Of a DNA stretch of 64,000 nt, positions 54,301 to 64,000 are shown one piece after another (the first letter of the stretch is position 1; each line of letters opens with the position of its first letter). Position numbers and translations under genes: made by a program. The notes beneath the pieces were generated by a model. It did no database searches and was not told where the DNA came from. It saw only the letters and a program-made list of their open reading frames with translations. Origin of the DNA: Hyperoplus lanceolatus (taxonomy: Eukaryota > Chordata > Actinopteri > Uranoscopiformes > Ammodytidae); contig CM049402.1 of NCBI GenBank assembly GCA_026929865.2, positions 29,666,501-29,730,500 on the forward strand, in the 5' to 3' direction.

Positions 54301-55126
54301 CACGAACCTGGATACAGTAAAGGGAGCATAAAGAATAAATACAACACCATCTGTTACAATATGATGGCTTATAAACATACATAGTATTGTTGCTAGCTAC
54401 GGTGGATCGGTCCGAGCCCCTTTGTTTACATACCCGTTTACAGAGCCTAGGCTGTGTATTAACACCAGGCTTTTTTCAGCTTACACAGCATGGACAGGTA
54501 GCAAACGATGGGGAGATATTTGCTGATTTTGACAAGTGTATGGATTGGAATCGCTGACTGCACCTTTAATATACCTTGGCCTAAATCTTTGCAGAAACAA
54601 TGTTCAGTATTCCCCTCTTAGTGGTTCCCCCAGCTGTGACAACAGTTGAGCAGGAAGTGTAAAATCCTTATTGCTGGCAGGCAATGTCCAGCCTCTCTTT
54701 TAGCTGCACTGTTTTGTATCTCTCAGTGGGCAAATAACTCACAAGAAATCAAATATAAAAACAAAAAAGGATCAGCCTGTAGTGTAATCATGTCTCAGGG
54801 TTTGTTGTTGTATTCTTCAGAGCAGCTTTAATGAGGAAAGGTCAGCGGTAAACAGCAGTAAATGAGAAACGCATGTTGCATGCCTACGATGCAGCTGGTT
54901 TGAGTTGGTCTGCAGAAATACTTTCCAAAAGCTTGCACAAGCATTTTTTTCATGCAACTCATGCTAACTTTTATTATTTACATGCCTTATACAGTATAAT
55001 ATGAATACAATGCAGACTAGTTGCAGTGGTAATGAGGAAAAACAGAATGATTGACAAAGGAGTTAACTACTCTTTGCCATGTGTGAAAACTATTTTCTTC
55101 TTCGATCCTACACACATCACAGAGCC

Positions 55127-55220
<94 letters not shown>

Positions 55221-55374
55221 ATCTCCTCACTTCTTCCAGATTGCGGTCTAAGGTTTCTTGATGAAATTGACATTAACTCAGTCATACATGCACAAGACAG
55301 TTTTGTATGTTTTACTCACCATTTCGCAGCTCCACCCAGACCAGTGCCAGGCAAAGCACGACCCAGAGTTTCAT
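51373..55374 (-). CDS. pdgfrl: Platelet-derived growth factor receptor-like protein, 6 exons
   Basis: Coding exons in transcript order: 55374-55320, 54307-54034, 53644-53493, 53049-52756, 52132-51996, 51561-51373; phases agree and borders are GT/AG. The joined frame is 1,101 nt, 366 aa (human 375). It starts with a signal peptide MKLWVVLCLALVWVELRNG, then a basic spacer (QQVKRRKDVGENRIRPGGKR). Three Ig-like domains follow, with paired cysteines in LRCKGNSIGWSYPKY / YSCWVVVCDG, VPCRVTDP / GVFYCKAV and VTCTVLGEP / GNYICKAK. There is no transmembrane helix or kinase domain, so the product is secreted, as known for PDGFRL, an extracellular protein related to the ligand-binding part of PDGF receptors. 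Its gene is convergent with mtus1 and downstream of slc7a2, as in human 8p22. Confidence 0.95.
54385..54570 (-). mobile_element. Foldback MITE copy g in pdgfrl intron 1
   Basis: Family blocks in reverse order: GCTAGCTACGGTGGATC, TGTTTACATACCCG, CTAGGCTGTGTATTAACACC, GGGGAGATATTTGCTGATTT, and the terminus GAATCGCTGACTGCACCTTT. Confidence 0.7.
55126..55220. repeat. (GATA)n microsatellite, about 95 bp
   Basis: About 23 uninterrupted GATA units, in pdgfrl intron 1 about 100 bp from exon 1. Confidence 0.97.
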
Positions 55375-55641
55375 GGTGTTTTGGTTAACGGACCGTAGAG
55401 ATCAGGCAGGTTTTCTGAACAGATCGGTAGGAAAAGCAGGTCAAGCTCTGAGCTGCACTGGAACTCTGCAGGCTCCAGCTGCACGGTTTAGATTTCCAGT
55501 TCCATCCTCACAGACTGAGAGGAAAAAGGAAAATAACTCCAAAGCTACGGCACATGTGAACTCCCTCTTCTCAGATTTAAAGAGCAGAAACACAGACTCT
55601 AGAGCCCTCTGCTGGATCTAAACTCCCCCTTTTCTTTACTG

Positions 55642-55646
<5 letters not shown>

Positions 55647-55722
<76 letters not shown>

Positions 55723-55727
55723 CATCT
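55647..55727. repeat. (TATC)n microsatellite, about 80 bp
   Basis: About 19 TATC units, the reverse complement of GATA, about 270 bp upstream of the pdgfrl start codon. Confidence 0.97.
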
Positions 55728-56134
55728 GCTTTGCACAAGTGGGCTGCATAAAGAACTACAATGGTTGACAATGAATTAATAACCTTGTAACTTGTAAGGG
55801 ATTCTTCTGATATCTTCCAGTTTATGTGTCTCCTTTCATGAAGCCGAAATGAAGATTCTATTACTTGTACTTTTGGTACTGTAAATTTGTAATTTTGCTG
55901 ATAACATGTTATTTTAAATTGAGGACTTTTTTAATTTCAGGAGTTTAAAAAAAAAGACCTTTCTAAATGTCCACATGATGGCGCCATCTACAGTCAAAAT
56001 ACATCAGTTATTTTTTTATTTCTTGTCTAACTTTCAAACATATTTCAATTAAATTACTTCTTTATGTTCTTCATATTTACTGCTAGATAACAGACAAAAA
56101 TGATTTAAAAAACAAACCAAACAGTGTCTTATTG
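55728..56134. other. Intergenic DNA between pdgfrl and slc7a2
   Basis: AT-rich sequence between the TATC array upstream of pdgfrl and the slc7a2 poly(A) site. No gene seen; the promoter of pdgfrl is expected in the part nearest 55400-55640. Confidence 0.45.
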
Positions 56135-57712
56135 GAAAATACATTTATTGTTTTTGTATGTGCAGTTGGTAACAAGTGACACTACATCCTGACCTCATTG
56201 CTACATCTATGTACTCTATTGTGTAACTTCACTGAAAGACTCTACACTGTTAATGTAGAGGTTCAGTATCGTAGAATACCTATCATACTCCAGCTGAGAC
56301 TATAGCTTCTGAATTTGTTCCACATTCATTCAAACCACTGACTGCACTGCAAACATCAATCCATCCCCAACATGTTGTAATTGTAACACTTTAACAGAAA
56401 ATGTGAAAAGATCTGACAGCAAAGAAGTTTCTACTGTAAACTACAGCTCACTGAGCCTTACAATTTATGGTACAAGAAAAATTGGGACGGCCCCTGAAAA
56501 GAGGAAAGAAAGCGAACACTGAATCTTCAAGCCAGTCAGTACAAAATATCTTTTCAAAATGGTTGTAAAGCATCACAGACTAAAGCAATACACAGAAGAA
56601 AGTGGGAACATGCCAAGTTACTTGAGATTATTTGGCAAGAATGACCATTTCTCTCCATAATACTTTAACTTGTAATGAATCAAATGTTCTGCTTGTGGCA
56701 AAGATATGGAAATATAGAATTATTCATGAAGGTAATATTAACAGCAAGTCTGCAACTGAATCAAAAAAAGCACAAAAAATTTCAGACAAACGGGAAACAG
56801 AGTGTCATAACGTATCAAATAACAATCTTCACATTGAGATTGTAACAGTTTATAGACACACCCAAGTAAAAAATAAAAAATAAAGTAAACCTGTGTTGAA
56901 TAAATCCACCACAACAGCAACAGATACCTCATTAGGACAGGAATGATTGATATACTATGTTACATAATAGCAACCGAAGCACTTGGCCCTGCTCCCAGTT
57001 CTCATGATTCGAATCATGACATGTTGAGTGACTCCAAAAATGCGGCTACTTCTTTCTCATCTATGTTATGAAGATATCACAATTTCACAATGTGTTCCTA
57101 GAAAACAATTATGCTCAAACTAGATTGACAACACATGTTGGTCCTTTTCTCAGGGCAAACAATTATGTCAAAGAACACCGAGTGCTTCTAACCACAAACT
57201 ACTTTTAACACTACATGGTACATACATAATTGGTGAATTAAAGTCTACTAATATCCCTTCATCAAAAAATGGATAACACAGATTTCTAAGACTTTACATT
57301 TTCAATCCCACCTGTACAAACTGGCTTAAAATGTAAAAGTATTCACAGAAAAAGACAAACTAGTGTCATGCACTAAAAGCTCAAATCTACAATGAAGCAA
57401 TGGCTGCAGTCTTGCATCGACTGCTTCAGTGTTACAAGAAAAATGAACATCACTCTCCAGTGTGTTACCTGTCCTTTCAATTCTTCTCCATCCGTAAAGC
57501 GCAAAGTGACCTGCAGGATGTGTTTCCATCAATGTGATAGAGCCGCGGCTGCACAACCTATTGCCGCAGATACAGAATACTGAGGCTGCCTTTCGCAGAC
57601 TGAATGTGCTTGTGAGTGTGGCACAGGGCTGTAGAAACAGGTGCATCGAAGCAATGCTGTTGCTTTCATGCATCTGTGGCCTTTGCAAAGTCTTTGAACG
57701 AGCTGGTAACTC
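56135..57712 (-). other. slc7a2: slc7a2 3' UTR
   Basis: From the stop at 57715-57713 to an AATAAA hexamer on the minus strand at 56149-56144, about 1.57 kb. Open frames inside (for example 57326-57688) show no family similarity. Confidence 0.55.
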
Positions 57713-58818
57713 TTAACACTTGCTGGTCTTTTCCGGGCAGATGAAATGCTCCTGGTCTTTCCCAACGGCATCCGAACCAACCGGCTTCTCCCCGTTGGTC
57801 TTGCTGTGTTCCTTGGTGGTGCTAGAGCTGCTTTTGACGTTTTTTGCTTTAGCCTGCTGGAGTAGGCGCTGACGCTCCACACTGTGCCACATGCCATAGC
57901 CAAAGTAGATCAGGAAGCCTGGGGAAAAGTGTTGAAAGAGATACATAGTTAGACACCAAAAATGAAGGGCTTATCATGACATCTTTCAGGGTACAGACAT
58001 TTTGGGATATATATGTTTTTCTTTTAATAACGAAGTCTATATGAAATTTGAAAGAAAGCTTAAAGTCAAGCAAGAGACCCAGATATTTAAATTCCTAACT
58101 TTCTCAAGTGCGTCCAACAGATGAATCGATCAATTATTAGCCAGGTGCAGAGAATTAGATCTAGTGCCAAACAGAAGGCTTTATGATTTATTCTCATTCA
58201 CTCAAAGTTTGTCACGTGAAAACAGTTTCTGAGTCAGCCTGGAGTGAATTTTGAATTTGTGCGATTTCAGGTTTGGAGGAATAGATCACTGTATTGTCTG
58301 CATATAGTTTGATATGATATTCAGAGCAAAATTGTGGAAGTTCAAATTTCCCAAAAATGTCACGTTACTTTGTTAAATGATAATTGAACACAATGTTCAT
58401 AATAGTTTGGACCTGAAGTTACTCACCTGCAGCCATCCACAAAGAGAAGCGTACCCATGTATCTCCACTCAGCTGAACCATGAGGTAAATATTGACAAAT
58501 ATGCTCAGAATGGGCAAGAATGGCAGAAGTGGAACCTACAATGGCAAAAAGCACCACAATCTATAATCAGTTTATCTGTCCTTGTGTTTGGTTACAGTCA
58601 ATTACGCAGGACTTGGTATGGAAACGATAAACGTATTGTAGCGGCCCTCACCATGAATGAAACCTTCCTGGTGGTCTGAGGCTGCCTGCAGATCATGAGG
58701 ACGCAGCCGGCGAAGATGAGGAGGCAAACGGTCAGCAACACCAGGGTCAACACCTCCATGTTGAGGATGGAGGGGATGTGGTACGTGGTGAGATAGCTGA
58801 CCACACACACTACCAGCA
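57713..58818 (-). CDS. slc7a2: Cationic amino acid transporter 2, last three coding exons (5' part outside window)
   Basis: Exons in transcript order: 58818-58652, 58535-58427, 57918-57713, 482 nt in one frame, about 160 residues. They encode the last membrane segments of an SLC7 CAT transporter: [56 protein letters not shown], and then [21 protein letters not shown] hydrophilic cytosolic tail ends [10 protein letters not shown]. The VRFS-W..GFLIYF-YG block and the EKTS-type terminus are closest to mammalian CAT-2, which imports arginine, lysine and ornithine across the plasma membrane. SLC7A1 is the alternative; the C-terminus and the pdgfrl neighbour favour slc7a2. The upstream exon is not in the window, so the intron at its 5' end exceeds 5 kb. 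Confidence 0.92.
57960..58320 (-). mobile_element. Decayed LINE reverse-transcriptase fragment in an slc7a2 intron
   Basis: On the minus strand from about 58320 the translation reads [20 protein letters not shown] and continues [17 protein letters not shown] before in-frame stops. This is the catalytic-box region of a non-LTR reverse transcriptase with YADD changed to YADN. Downstream frames carry several stops, so the copy is dead. Confidence 0.65.
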
Positions 58819-59210
58819 CTGGGGTTGGAAAGCAAACACACAAAAACAATGAATTAATTCAGATTTTTTAATTTCTTTGCCATAATGAAATGTTTGTTTT
58901 GTTTTTGTATTAAAATATATTCATATAGGTGATCACAGTATCAGTTATGTTATCTTAACCAATTTTACAGGCCTGGGCTTAGTAAAACATTAAAGGTGAA
59001 GTAAGCGGTTTATTTATGTTAATATAAGTGTTAAACCGCTCTTTATTCATAAAGTGATCACTTACATAATGTGCGCGTTTCATAAAGCCGATGTCTCAGT
59101 CAGCTGCTTTGCATGTAATCGGCAAATAAACTTATTGGAGGATCCCGAAATTTTTATCCAATCAGAAGAGAGAACGCTACAAACCGACACCCGTCTCACT
59201 CATATATAGT

Positions 59211-60158
59211 AGGGGAGAACGGGGTAAGTAGGCACACTTTTTACTCTAGTGAGAATTGCTCATCACCAAAACATCTGTCAATAGCCATTCCTACATTAAA
59301 TTGAAGCTTAAGGTGTTGGCTAGAAATGTGTGTCTCTCTTTTTTTCCAAATTATTGTAATGAAGAAGTAATTTACCATCAAAGACACTCTGACACAATGT
59401 GACAACCAACCCCATCAAGGGGTCGGTTGTCACACACTATGGGGTTGTTTGTCACAATGTTATCTTAATGGGAAAAATCTTAAAAAGAAGGCAAGGAGGC
59501 AGAACCAAATTTGAATGTTTAATTGCATTGTCAAGTTGACAAATAGGCCTACATAACGTTCTGTAGCCTTGGCAGCTGGTCTAGTTTGGGATGCACTGGG
59601 TTGTTTTGATTTTGTTGCCCTTTTTTCTTTTGCTTGCTAGCTGCCTTTTCCTGCTCTATTCTTTCCTTCTCTGGGGTGTCAGTGAGGATACAGCTTGACA
59701 ATTTCTTTCGTTATTGGGTTCCTTTTCTGGTTGCAGCCTTGAGATAACATGTGACAACCAACCCCCCAAAAAATTTGACGACCAACCCCAACTTGAATTT
59801 CTTGCTAGCATCAAGGCCAACAACCATCTGACAACTAATTAGCTTGCTAACCACAATCTAAACTATAGTTTACCCTTCACACTTTCTGAGGGTAACAAGT
59901 GTTTTGTTATAAACCCATTGTGTAAAAGCCTAGAAGAAAAATACTGAGAAGCAAAATATTTTGAATTTGACATGAAAAACACAAAACATCCTCTCACCTG
60001 AAATGCAGCACTCTAACTCCAAGGAAGTCTATGTATGTGACCTCTGATCCCAATTCTGGACCTTTTTTATATCAACATTTCAGAGCTAGCGCGCTCTGGT
60101 GGCGAGATATAACGAATGTGACATCCAACCCATGTGACAAATTACCCCGTTCTCCCCT
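59211..60158. mobile_element. Inverted-repeat DNA element with internal GTGACAACCAACCCC repeats
   Basis: A perfect 17-bp terminal inverted repeat: AGGGGAGAACGGGGTAA at 59211-59227 and its reverse complement at 60142-60158. TA occurs at both borders (59210-59211 and 60158-60159), so a TA target duplication is possible. Inside are several copies, in both orientations, of a motif close to GTGACAACCAACCCC. No transposase frame is present. Confidence 0.75.
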
Positions 60159-60340
60159 ATATGGGTCAATGACGTGACGCCCATTTTTTTGTGTCCGTAA
60201 GGTTAAATTAAATTTGAAAATGTGGAAACAAAAAAAAAGCTTACACATTACTTTAACGCATTCATTTCTAGAGACCCTATTCGAAAGTTTTTGGTTTTAT
60301 TCAATTTTGAGAGAATATTTGGAGATAAAAGGCAAAAATG

Positions 60341-60728
60341 TCTAAGTGGTGTAACCGTCAAAACTTCGTCCCACAAAATGTAACTTGCTTAAATACAGTC
60401 AATTTCTCAATATGACATCCTATAAACTATTTTGGCATTATCCTAAAATGGAGGTCATTATGAGTATATAAATTATATTTTTATACAACATTCATATTTG
60501 TTCTAATAATTTGGGGAATCTCATCAGACGAGCGAATGTCCTGAATTGTCAAGTGGTGTAACCATCATTCAAGGTGCCATTTTGTTCAAATCTTTAAGAA
60601 CAGTAAAGGACCCCTGATGAACATGACTGCTGCATTCCAAAGTTAAGAGCTCTCCAAGAAATATAAGATATTTGCACTTTTAGGGTATGTCAAGTATCAT
60701 TTGGCTTACATGTCAAATGGTGTAACCC
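60341..60728. repeat. Dispersed triple motif AAGTGGTGTAACC
   Basis: Three copies of a motif close to TCAAGTGGTGTAACC occur at 60341-60360, 60548-60567 and 60711-60728, all on the plus strand in AT-rich DNA without a coding frame. The region is probably another non-autonomous transposon; its ends were not identified. Nearby, TTAGGGGAAGGTGGGGTGAT at about 60768 resembles the terminus of the element at 59211-60158. Confidence 0.5.
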
Positions 60729-61525
60729 AAATAAAACGTTGAAAAAATATTTTTTTCATAAATAGTATTAGGGGAAGGTGGGGTGATTTGTGCATTTTGG
60801 AAGTTGCAAAACCCCTTGTTTCTAGAAAACCGTGGAAGAAATTGGAAATGTGACCACATATTTAAGAAGAGCCATCCATTTGACTCATCCTGTAAAGAAG
60901 GGAGACACAAGGAATAAGATATAAGCACATTTAAGCTCAAAAAACTGTGTTTTGCCTTTCAAAGTAAAATTTCCATGATCAAGGTTTTTTGATTATTGTG
61001 TCTGAACAATTATAGACACGTTTGAAAACATTTGACACATGTTTTAGTGCTTTGGTATGCTATACTTTGAGTCTATATAGTTAGCACCAGGGGCGTAGGA
61101 ACGAGTTTAACATTGGGGGGGACACCAGCGAGCGCAGCGGGCATTTTTTGCCCTTGCAAGATCTCTGCGCCTGCTTTTGGCACAGCTGGGGGGGGTTTCC
61201 ATGATAGCACTACTACCAGAAGCTTTCCACATCAGTATAACAACCATCTGCCACCTTCCATGGAAAGCAAAAATATGACATTTTCAAATTTGCTTTGAAA
61301 ATAATAAATAGATCAAATATACAGAATAATTTGCATAACACCTGTTGAATCCCTTCACAAAGACACCTCAGAACTTGATGAAATATCACCATATCTATGA
61401 ATTGAAAATCCACTTATGCAGAAACACTGATATTAAGGAATTTTCCAGACAAAAGTAGTAAAATAACAAGAAAAAAATCCAATGTAAAAAAACAAACAAC
61501 AATCAGTATATATGATATGCAATCA

Positions 61526-62541
61526 CAGTGTTTCCCGCAGGATTTTTTTCAGCAGCGGTGGCGTGGTCCCTGAACGTCCTAGGGGTCCCTTTACATTTTA
61601 ATGCATTGATCTAGTGCACTTTGAGAGGAGAATATGCACTAATTACTATTCAGATAGATTGGATTATTGGTGTTGCAACTTTGCCTTTTTTGTCTTTACT
61701 TACAGATTTTGACATTTTTGTATAGAAATGAATATTTAAACACAAAATGCCACAACACAGAAAATGATTTGCCTATTTTACCTGCCTGCAATCTTCTAAT
61801 ATTTAAAAGTGCAAAATGAGGGTATAATCCTCCTTCTGCTTCCTTAAAACTAGTGAGGAGAGGTTCAGTGTGTGTGCAGTGGAGAGAGAAATATAGGCCC
61901 TATACAGACAGACAGAGGGAGGAAGAGATAGCTTTATTTTATAATTTAGCTTTTTGATTTGCGAGAGTGATCATCGCTGACTTTAGACTGACTCCCGCTG
62001 TCTGCTCCGTGAGGCTCGAGCCCATCAGCTGAGCGAACAGCTGTCCGACAGATGAAAAAGATGAAAAACGAAACTGAAACTTAACTGGTGGAGCAGCCAA
62101 ATATAAATGAATACATATTGTACAAAACTGTAACACAAGTAATGAGTTGTGGAATTTGCACCAGTAGCCTACAGTAGTCCACATTCTTCGCTCAGCCACT
62201 AACTGTTTCGTTAGTGAATGTTCCGCGATCTGTGTGTATGTCTCGAGCCCGGATACACGAGCCCTGACGGAAAACTGACAGCGCACTAAAGGGACTCTAC
62301 AGTGAGCCGATCCCCTCCGTTAGTTTCTGTTTTCCGCCGAGTAAGTTACATTCACCTCCGACGCATGGACAGCGTTTATGTTTGGCATTGCCCCGTTTCT
62401 AAAATGAGCTAGGCATACGTACCAAAAAAAAAGAAAGAAAAAAAGTAGAATAATAATGAGGAGGAGGAGGATTTTAATAGCGGCGGAGAAAATATAGCAG
62501 CGGTGGCGCGCCGCTGCTGTGTGAACGTGGGGGAAACACTG
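61526..62541. mobile_element. Non-autonomous hAT-like element
   Basis: Begins CAGTGTTTCCC and ends GGGAAACACTG, a perfect 11-bp inverted repeat of the CAGTG...CACTG kind common in hAT transposons. AGCAGCGGTGGCG occurs in direct orientation near both ends (about 61550 and 62497). The 1,016-bp interior has no transposase frame, and no clean 8-bp target duplication was found. Confidence 0.7.
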
Positions 62542-62689
62542 AATCATACTTTGAATGTTACTGTGTGGGAGATTTAATTCTTGCAAGTTTAGTTTCCAAA
62601 TGTTTCATGAATAAAAACGTCACCCTTTTTTCTTTTCTTTTTTTAAAAATCGCACCTTGCATCGACCTGAAAACCCATATTTACAGTAG

Positions 62690-62950
62690 GCAGCCCGAGC
62701 CCATAGAGCAGAAGGCTTTTAGAGAGCGCATGCTGGGTAACGTTCAGAAGCAGTGAACCTCTGATGTGCCAGCAGCAGCAGCATGAGAGAGGCGGTGTAG
62801 GTACCAGATCGACTCGGGCTGCAAGATTGACTCGGGGTCCTAGATGCGCGATTATGACGCACTTCCTGTAAACTTTGTCTTTTAAATGCGCATGCGCTAT
62901 GGTTATGCGCATGCGCTCTGTTTATCCCACTTGGTTATCCCGCTATCTCG
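62690..62950 (+). promoter_or_regulatory. Promoter-like CpG patch with NRF1-type and ZNF143-like sites
   Basis: Two copies of TGCGCATGCGC, the NRF1 palindromic core, lie at 62887-62897 and 62906-62916. GCGCATGCTGGGTAA at 62726-62740 resembles the ZNF143/SBS-type promoter element in reverse. A GTAAGT donor follows at 62951 and an acceptor TTATCAG at 63298-63304, then AATAAA near 63350. This could be a short spliced plus-strand transcript antisense to slc7a2. No convincing protein is encoded: possible frames give unfamiliar 20-30-residue peptides. Confidence 0.4.
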
Positions 62951-64000
62951 GTAAGTATTAAGGTTAACGATCTCTAATGATTTTCTAATTTAAGACTATG
63001 AATAATAATAATCAGTCACTTATCCATTGGCTTACTTTTTTCTTCTACCATTAATCATCTGTTAGTCTTTATTAACGTTGCATGTCCTTAATCCAGAACC
63101 TTAAACTTCGAAAAAATAAATGTTACTATTTGCTGATAGTTATAGCAGCACTAACAGGACAGTATATTTACATATTTTACTTTAACATGGTGTATATTCA
63201 TAATGGGGACAAACTCAATGTTTTTCTAACGGCCTATATGTTAGGAAGTATGGGGATTGGAACGTGAACATCTCTTTAACACTTTGTTTCCTGTCTGTTA
63301 TCAGGACCCCATCGTGCAGCCCATCCTGGACCCCATCAATCATGAAAATAAATAATAAAAAGAATTGATGAAAATTAAGATTCAACACTGGCTTTATTCA
63401 ACATCTAGATGTTTCAAACAAAAGTTGTTATACAAAAATGTATTGTTTTAATATTATCAACTAGCAGAGCTTCATGATATCTATTATTCCAAAAGTGTAC
63501 CCTATTCACCTGCTGTGTCACACATTAAGTGAACTATTCCCATTGAGAAATGTTCTGCAGAGACTCACTGTAAATAGTAGGCTGTTTGGACAGTCGATGG
63601 CATTGCTGCAAGACACTACAAAAGGTGGTATATGTGGTTGAATAAGTAAAATACAAATCAGATTAAACAAAATCTGATGTACTTTTTTATTTTATTTAAT
63701 GAAGGTTGAATGAATGAATCTATTTATCAGTGATGCAAGACACTACAAATGCTCCAGGGGCTGGAAATTATACATCTGAGCCACACCTTTACATTTTTTA
63801 ACTGATAAATATCATTATGAAACTCTCATTATACACATTGTTTTTCAGTGTGATGTAAAATAACAGTGAACCCAGGGGATAGTTGTTCTTTTAATAAAAT
63901 AGTATTTCTTAAAATACATGCTAGAGTACATTAAACTAAAATACTCATTCAATGTTTAAAGTATTATTAAATAAATGTTTAATTTAGCACTCAAACAGGG
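62951..64000. other. AT-rich sequence at the window end, no gene recognised
   Basis: Presumably an intron of slc7a2 on the minus strand. Apart from the possible short second exon at 63305-63355 no coding or structural feature was seen. Confidence 0.4.

Noticed and set aside
62565..62756. Open frame ending in RERMLGNVQKQ after a TTTACAG acceptor-like site
   Set aside because: It overlaps the ZNF143-like promoter element, has no upstream partner exon in view, and matches no family I recognise.
63082..63267. 61-codon open frame near the window end
   Set aside because: AT-rich, hydrophobic, with no conserved features; likely chance.

Overview
The window is nuclear DNA of a ray-finned, probably percomorph, teleost. 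Coding sequence is sparse and split into short exons with GT/AG borders. Simple repeats are long, and there are non-LTR retrotransposon fragments, a tRNA-derived SINE and many short inverted-terminal-repeat DNA transposons. Five protein-coding genes and one tRNA gene can be read directly. Exon joins below were made by eye, but every complete gene gives one continuous reading frame of the expected family length.

Layout: (1) 1-880, repeat-rich DNA with two LINE 3'-tail-like units. (2) polr1d, minus strand, 1171-7342, five coding exons, 114 aa, the RPAC2/AC19 subunit shared by RNA polymerases I and III. (3) A tRNA-Gly(CCC) gene at 7831-7901, between the divergent polr1d and vamp7. (4) vamp7, plus strand, 9487-13170, seven coding exons, 220 aa, a longin R-SNARE. 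(5) 13.2-19.9 kb, gene-poor DNA holding a pair of near-identical 80-90 bp direct repeats. (6) mtus1, plus strand, 20016-48793, 14 exons giving a 1,286-aa long (ATIP3-like) form. The conserved ATIP1-type alternative first exon is at 30527-30647, and two further phase-compatible candidate first exons lie at 25635-25839 and 39972-40025. (7) pdgfrl, minus strand, 51373-55374, six exons, 366 aa, secreted with three Ig-like domains. (8) The 3' end of slc7a2, minus strand, 57713-58818, last three coding exons of a cationic amino-acid transporter that continues beyond the window. (9) 59.2-62.6 kb, a cluster of DNA transposons, followed by a promoter-like patch with two NRF1-type sites at 62.7-62.95 kb.

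The order mtus1> <pdgfrl <slc7a2 is the same as on human 8p22, which supports mtus1/slc7a2 over the paralogues mtus2/slc7a1. polr1d belongs to human 13q12.2, close to MTUS2-SLC7A1, so the window joins the two sides of an old paralogous region. The genes share no pathway; they are ordinary vertebrate neighbours.

The most interesting signals are the alternative first exons of mtus1. One would encode a short N-terminus starting MGCSGSK, a candidate N-myristoylation/palmitoylation signal, joined in phase to the microtubule-binding coiled coil. Other notable signals are a hAT-type element with a perfect 8-bp target duplication inside an older foldback element, two TTAA-flanked elements, a perfect 42-nt palindrome, and complementary GATA/TATC arrays on either side of pdgfrl exon 1. 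No prokaryotic-type system, CRISPR array or viral gene was seen.
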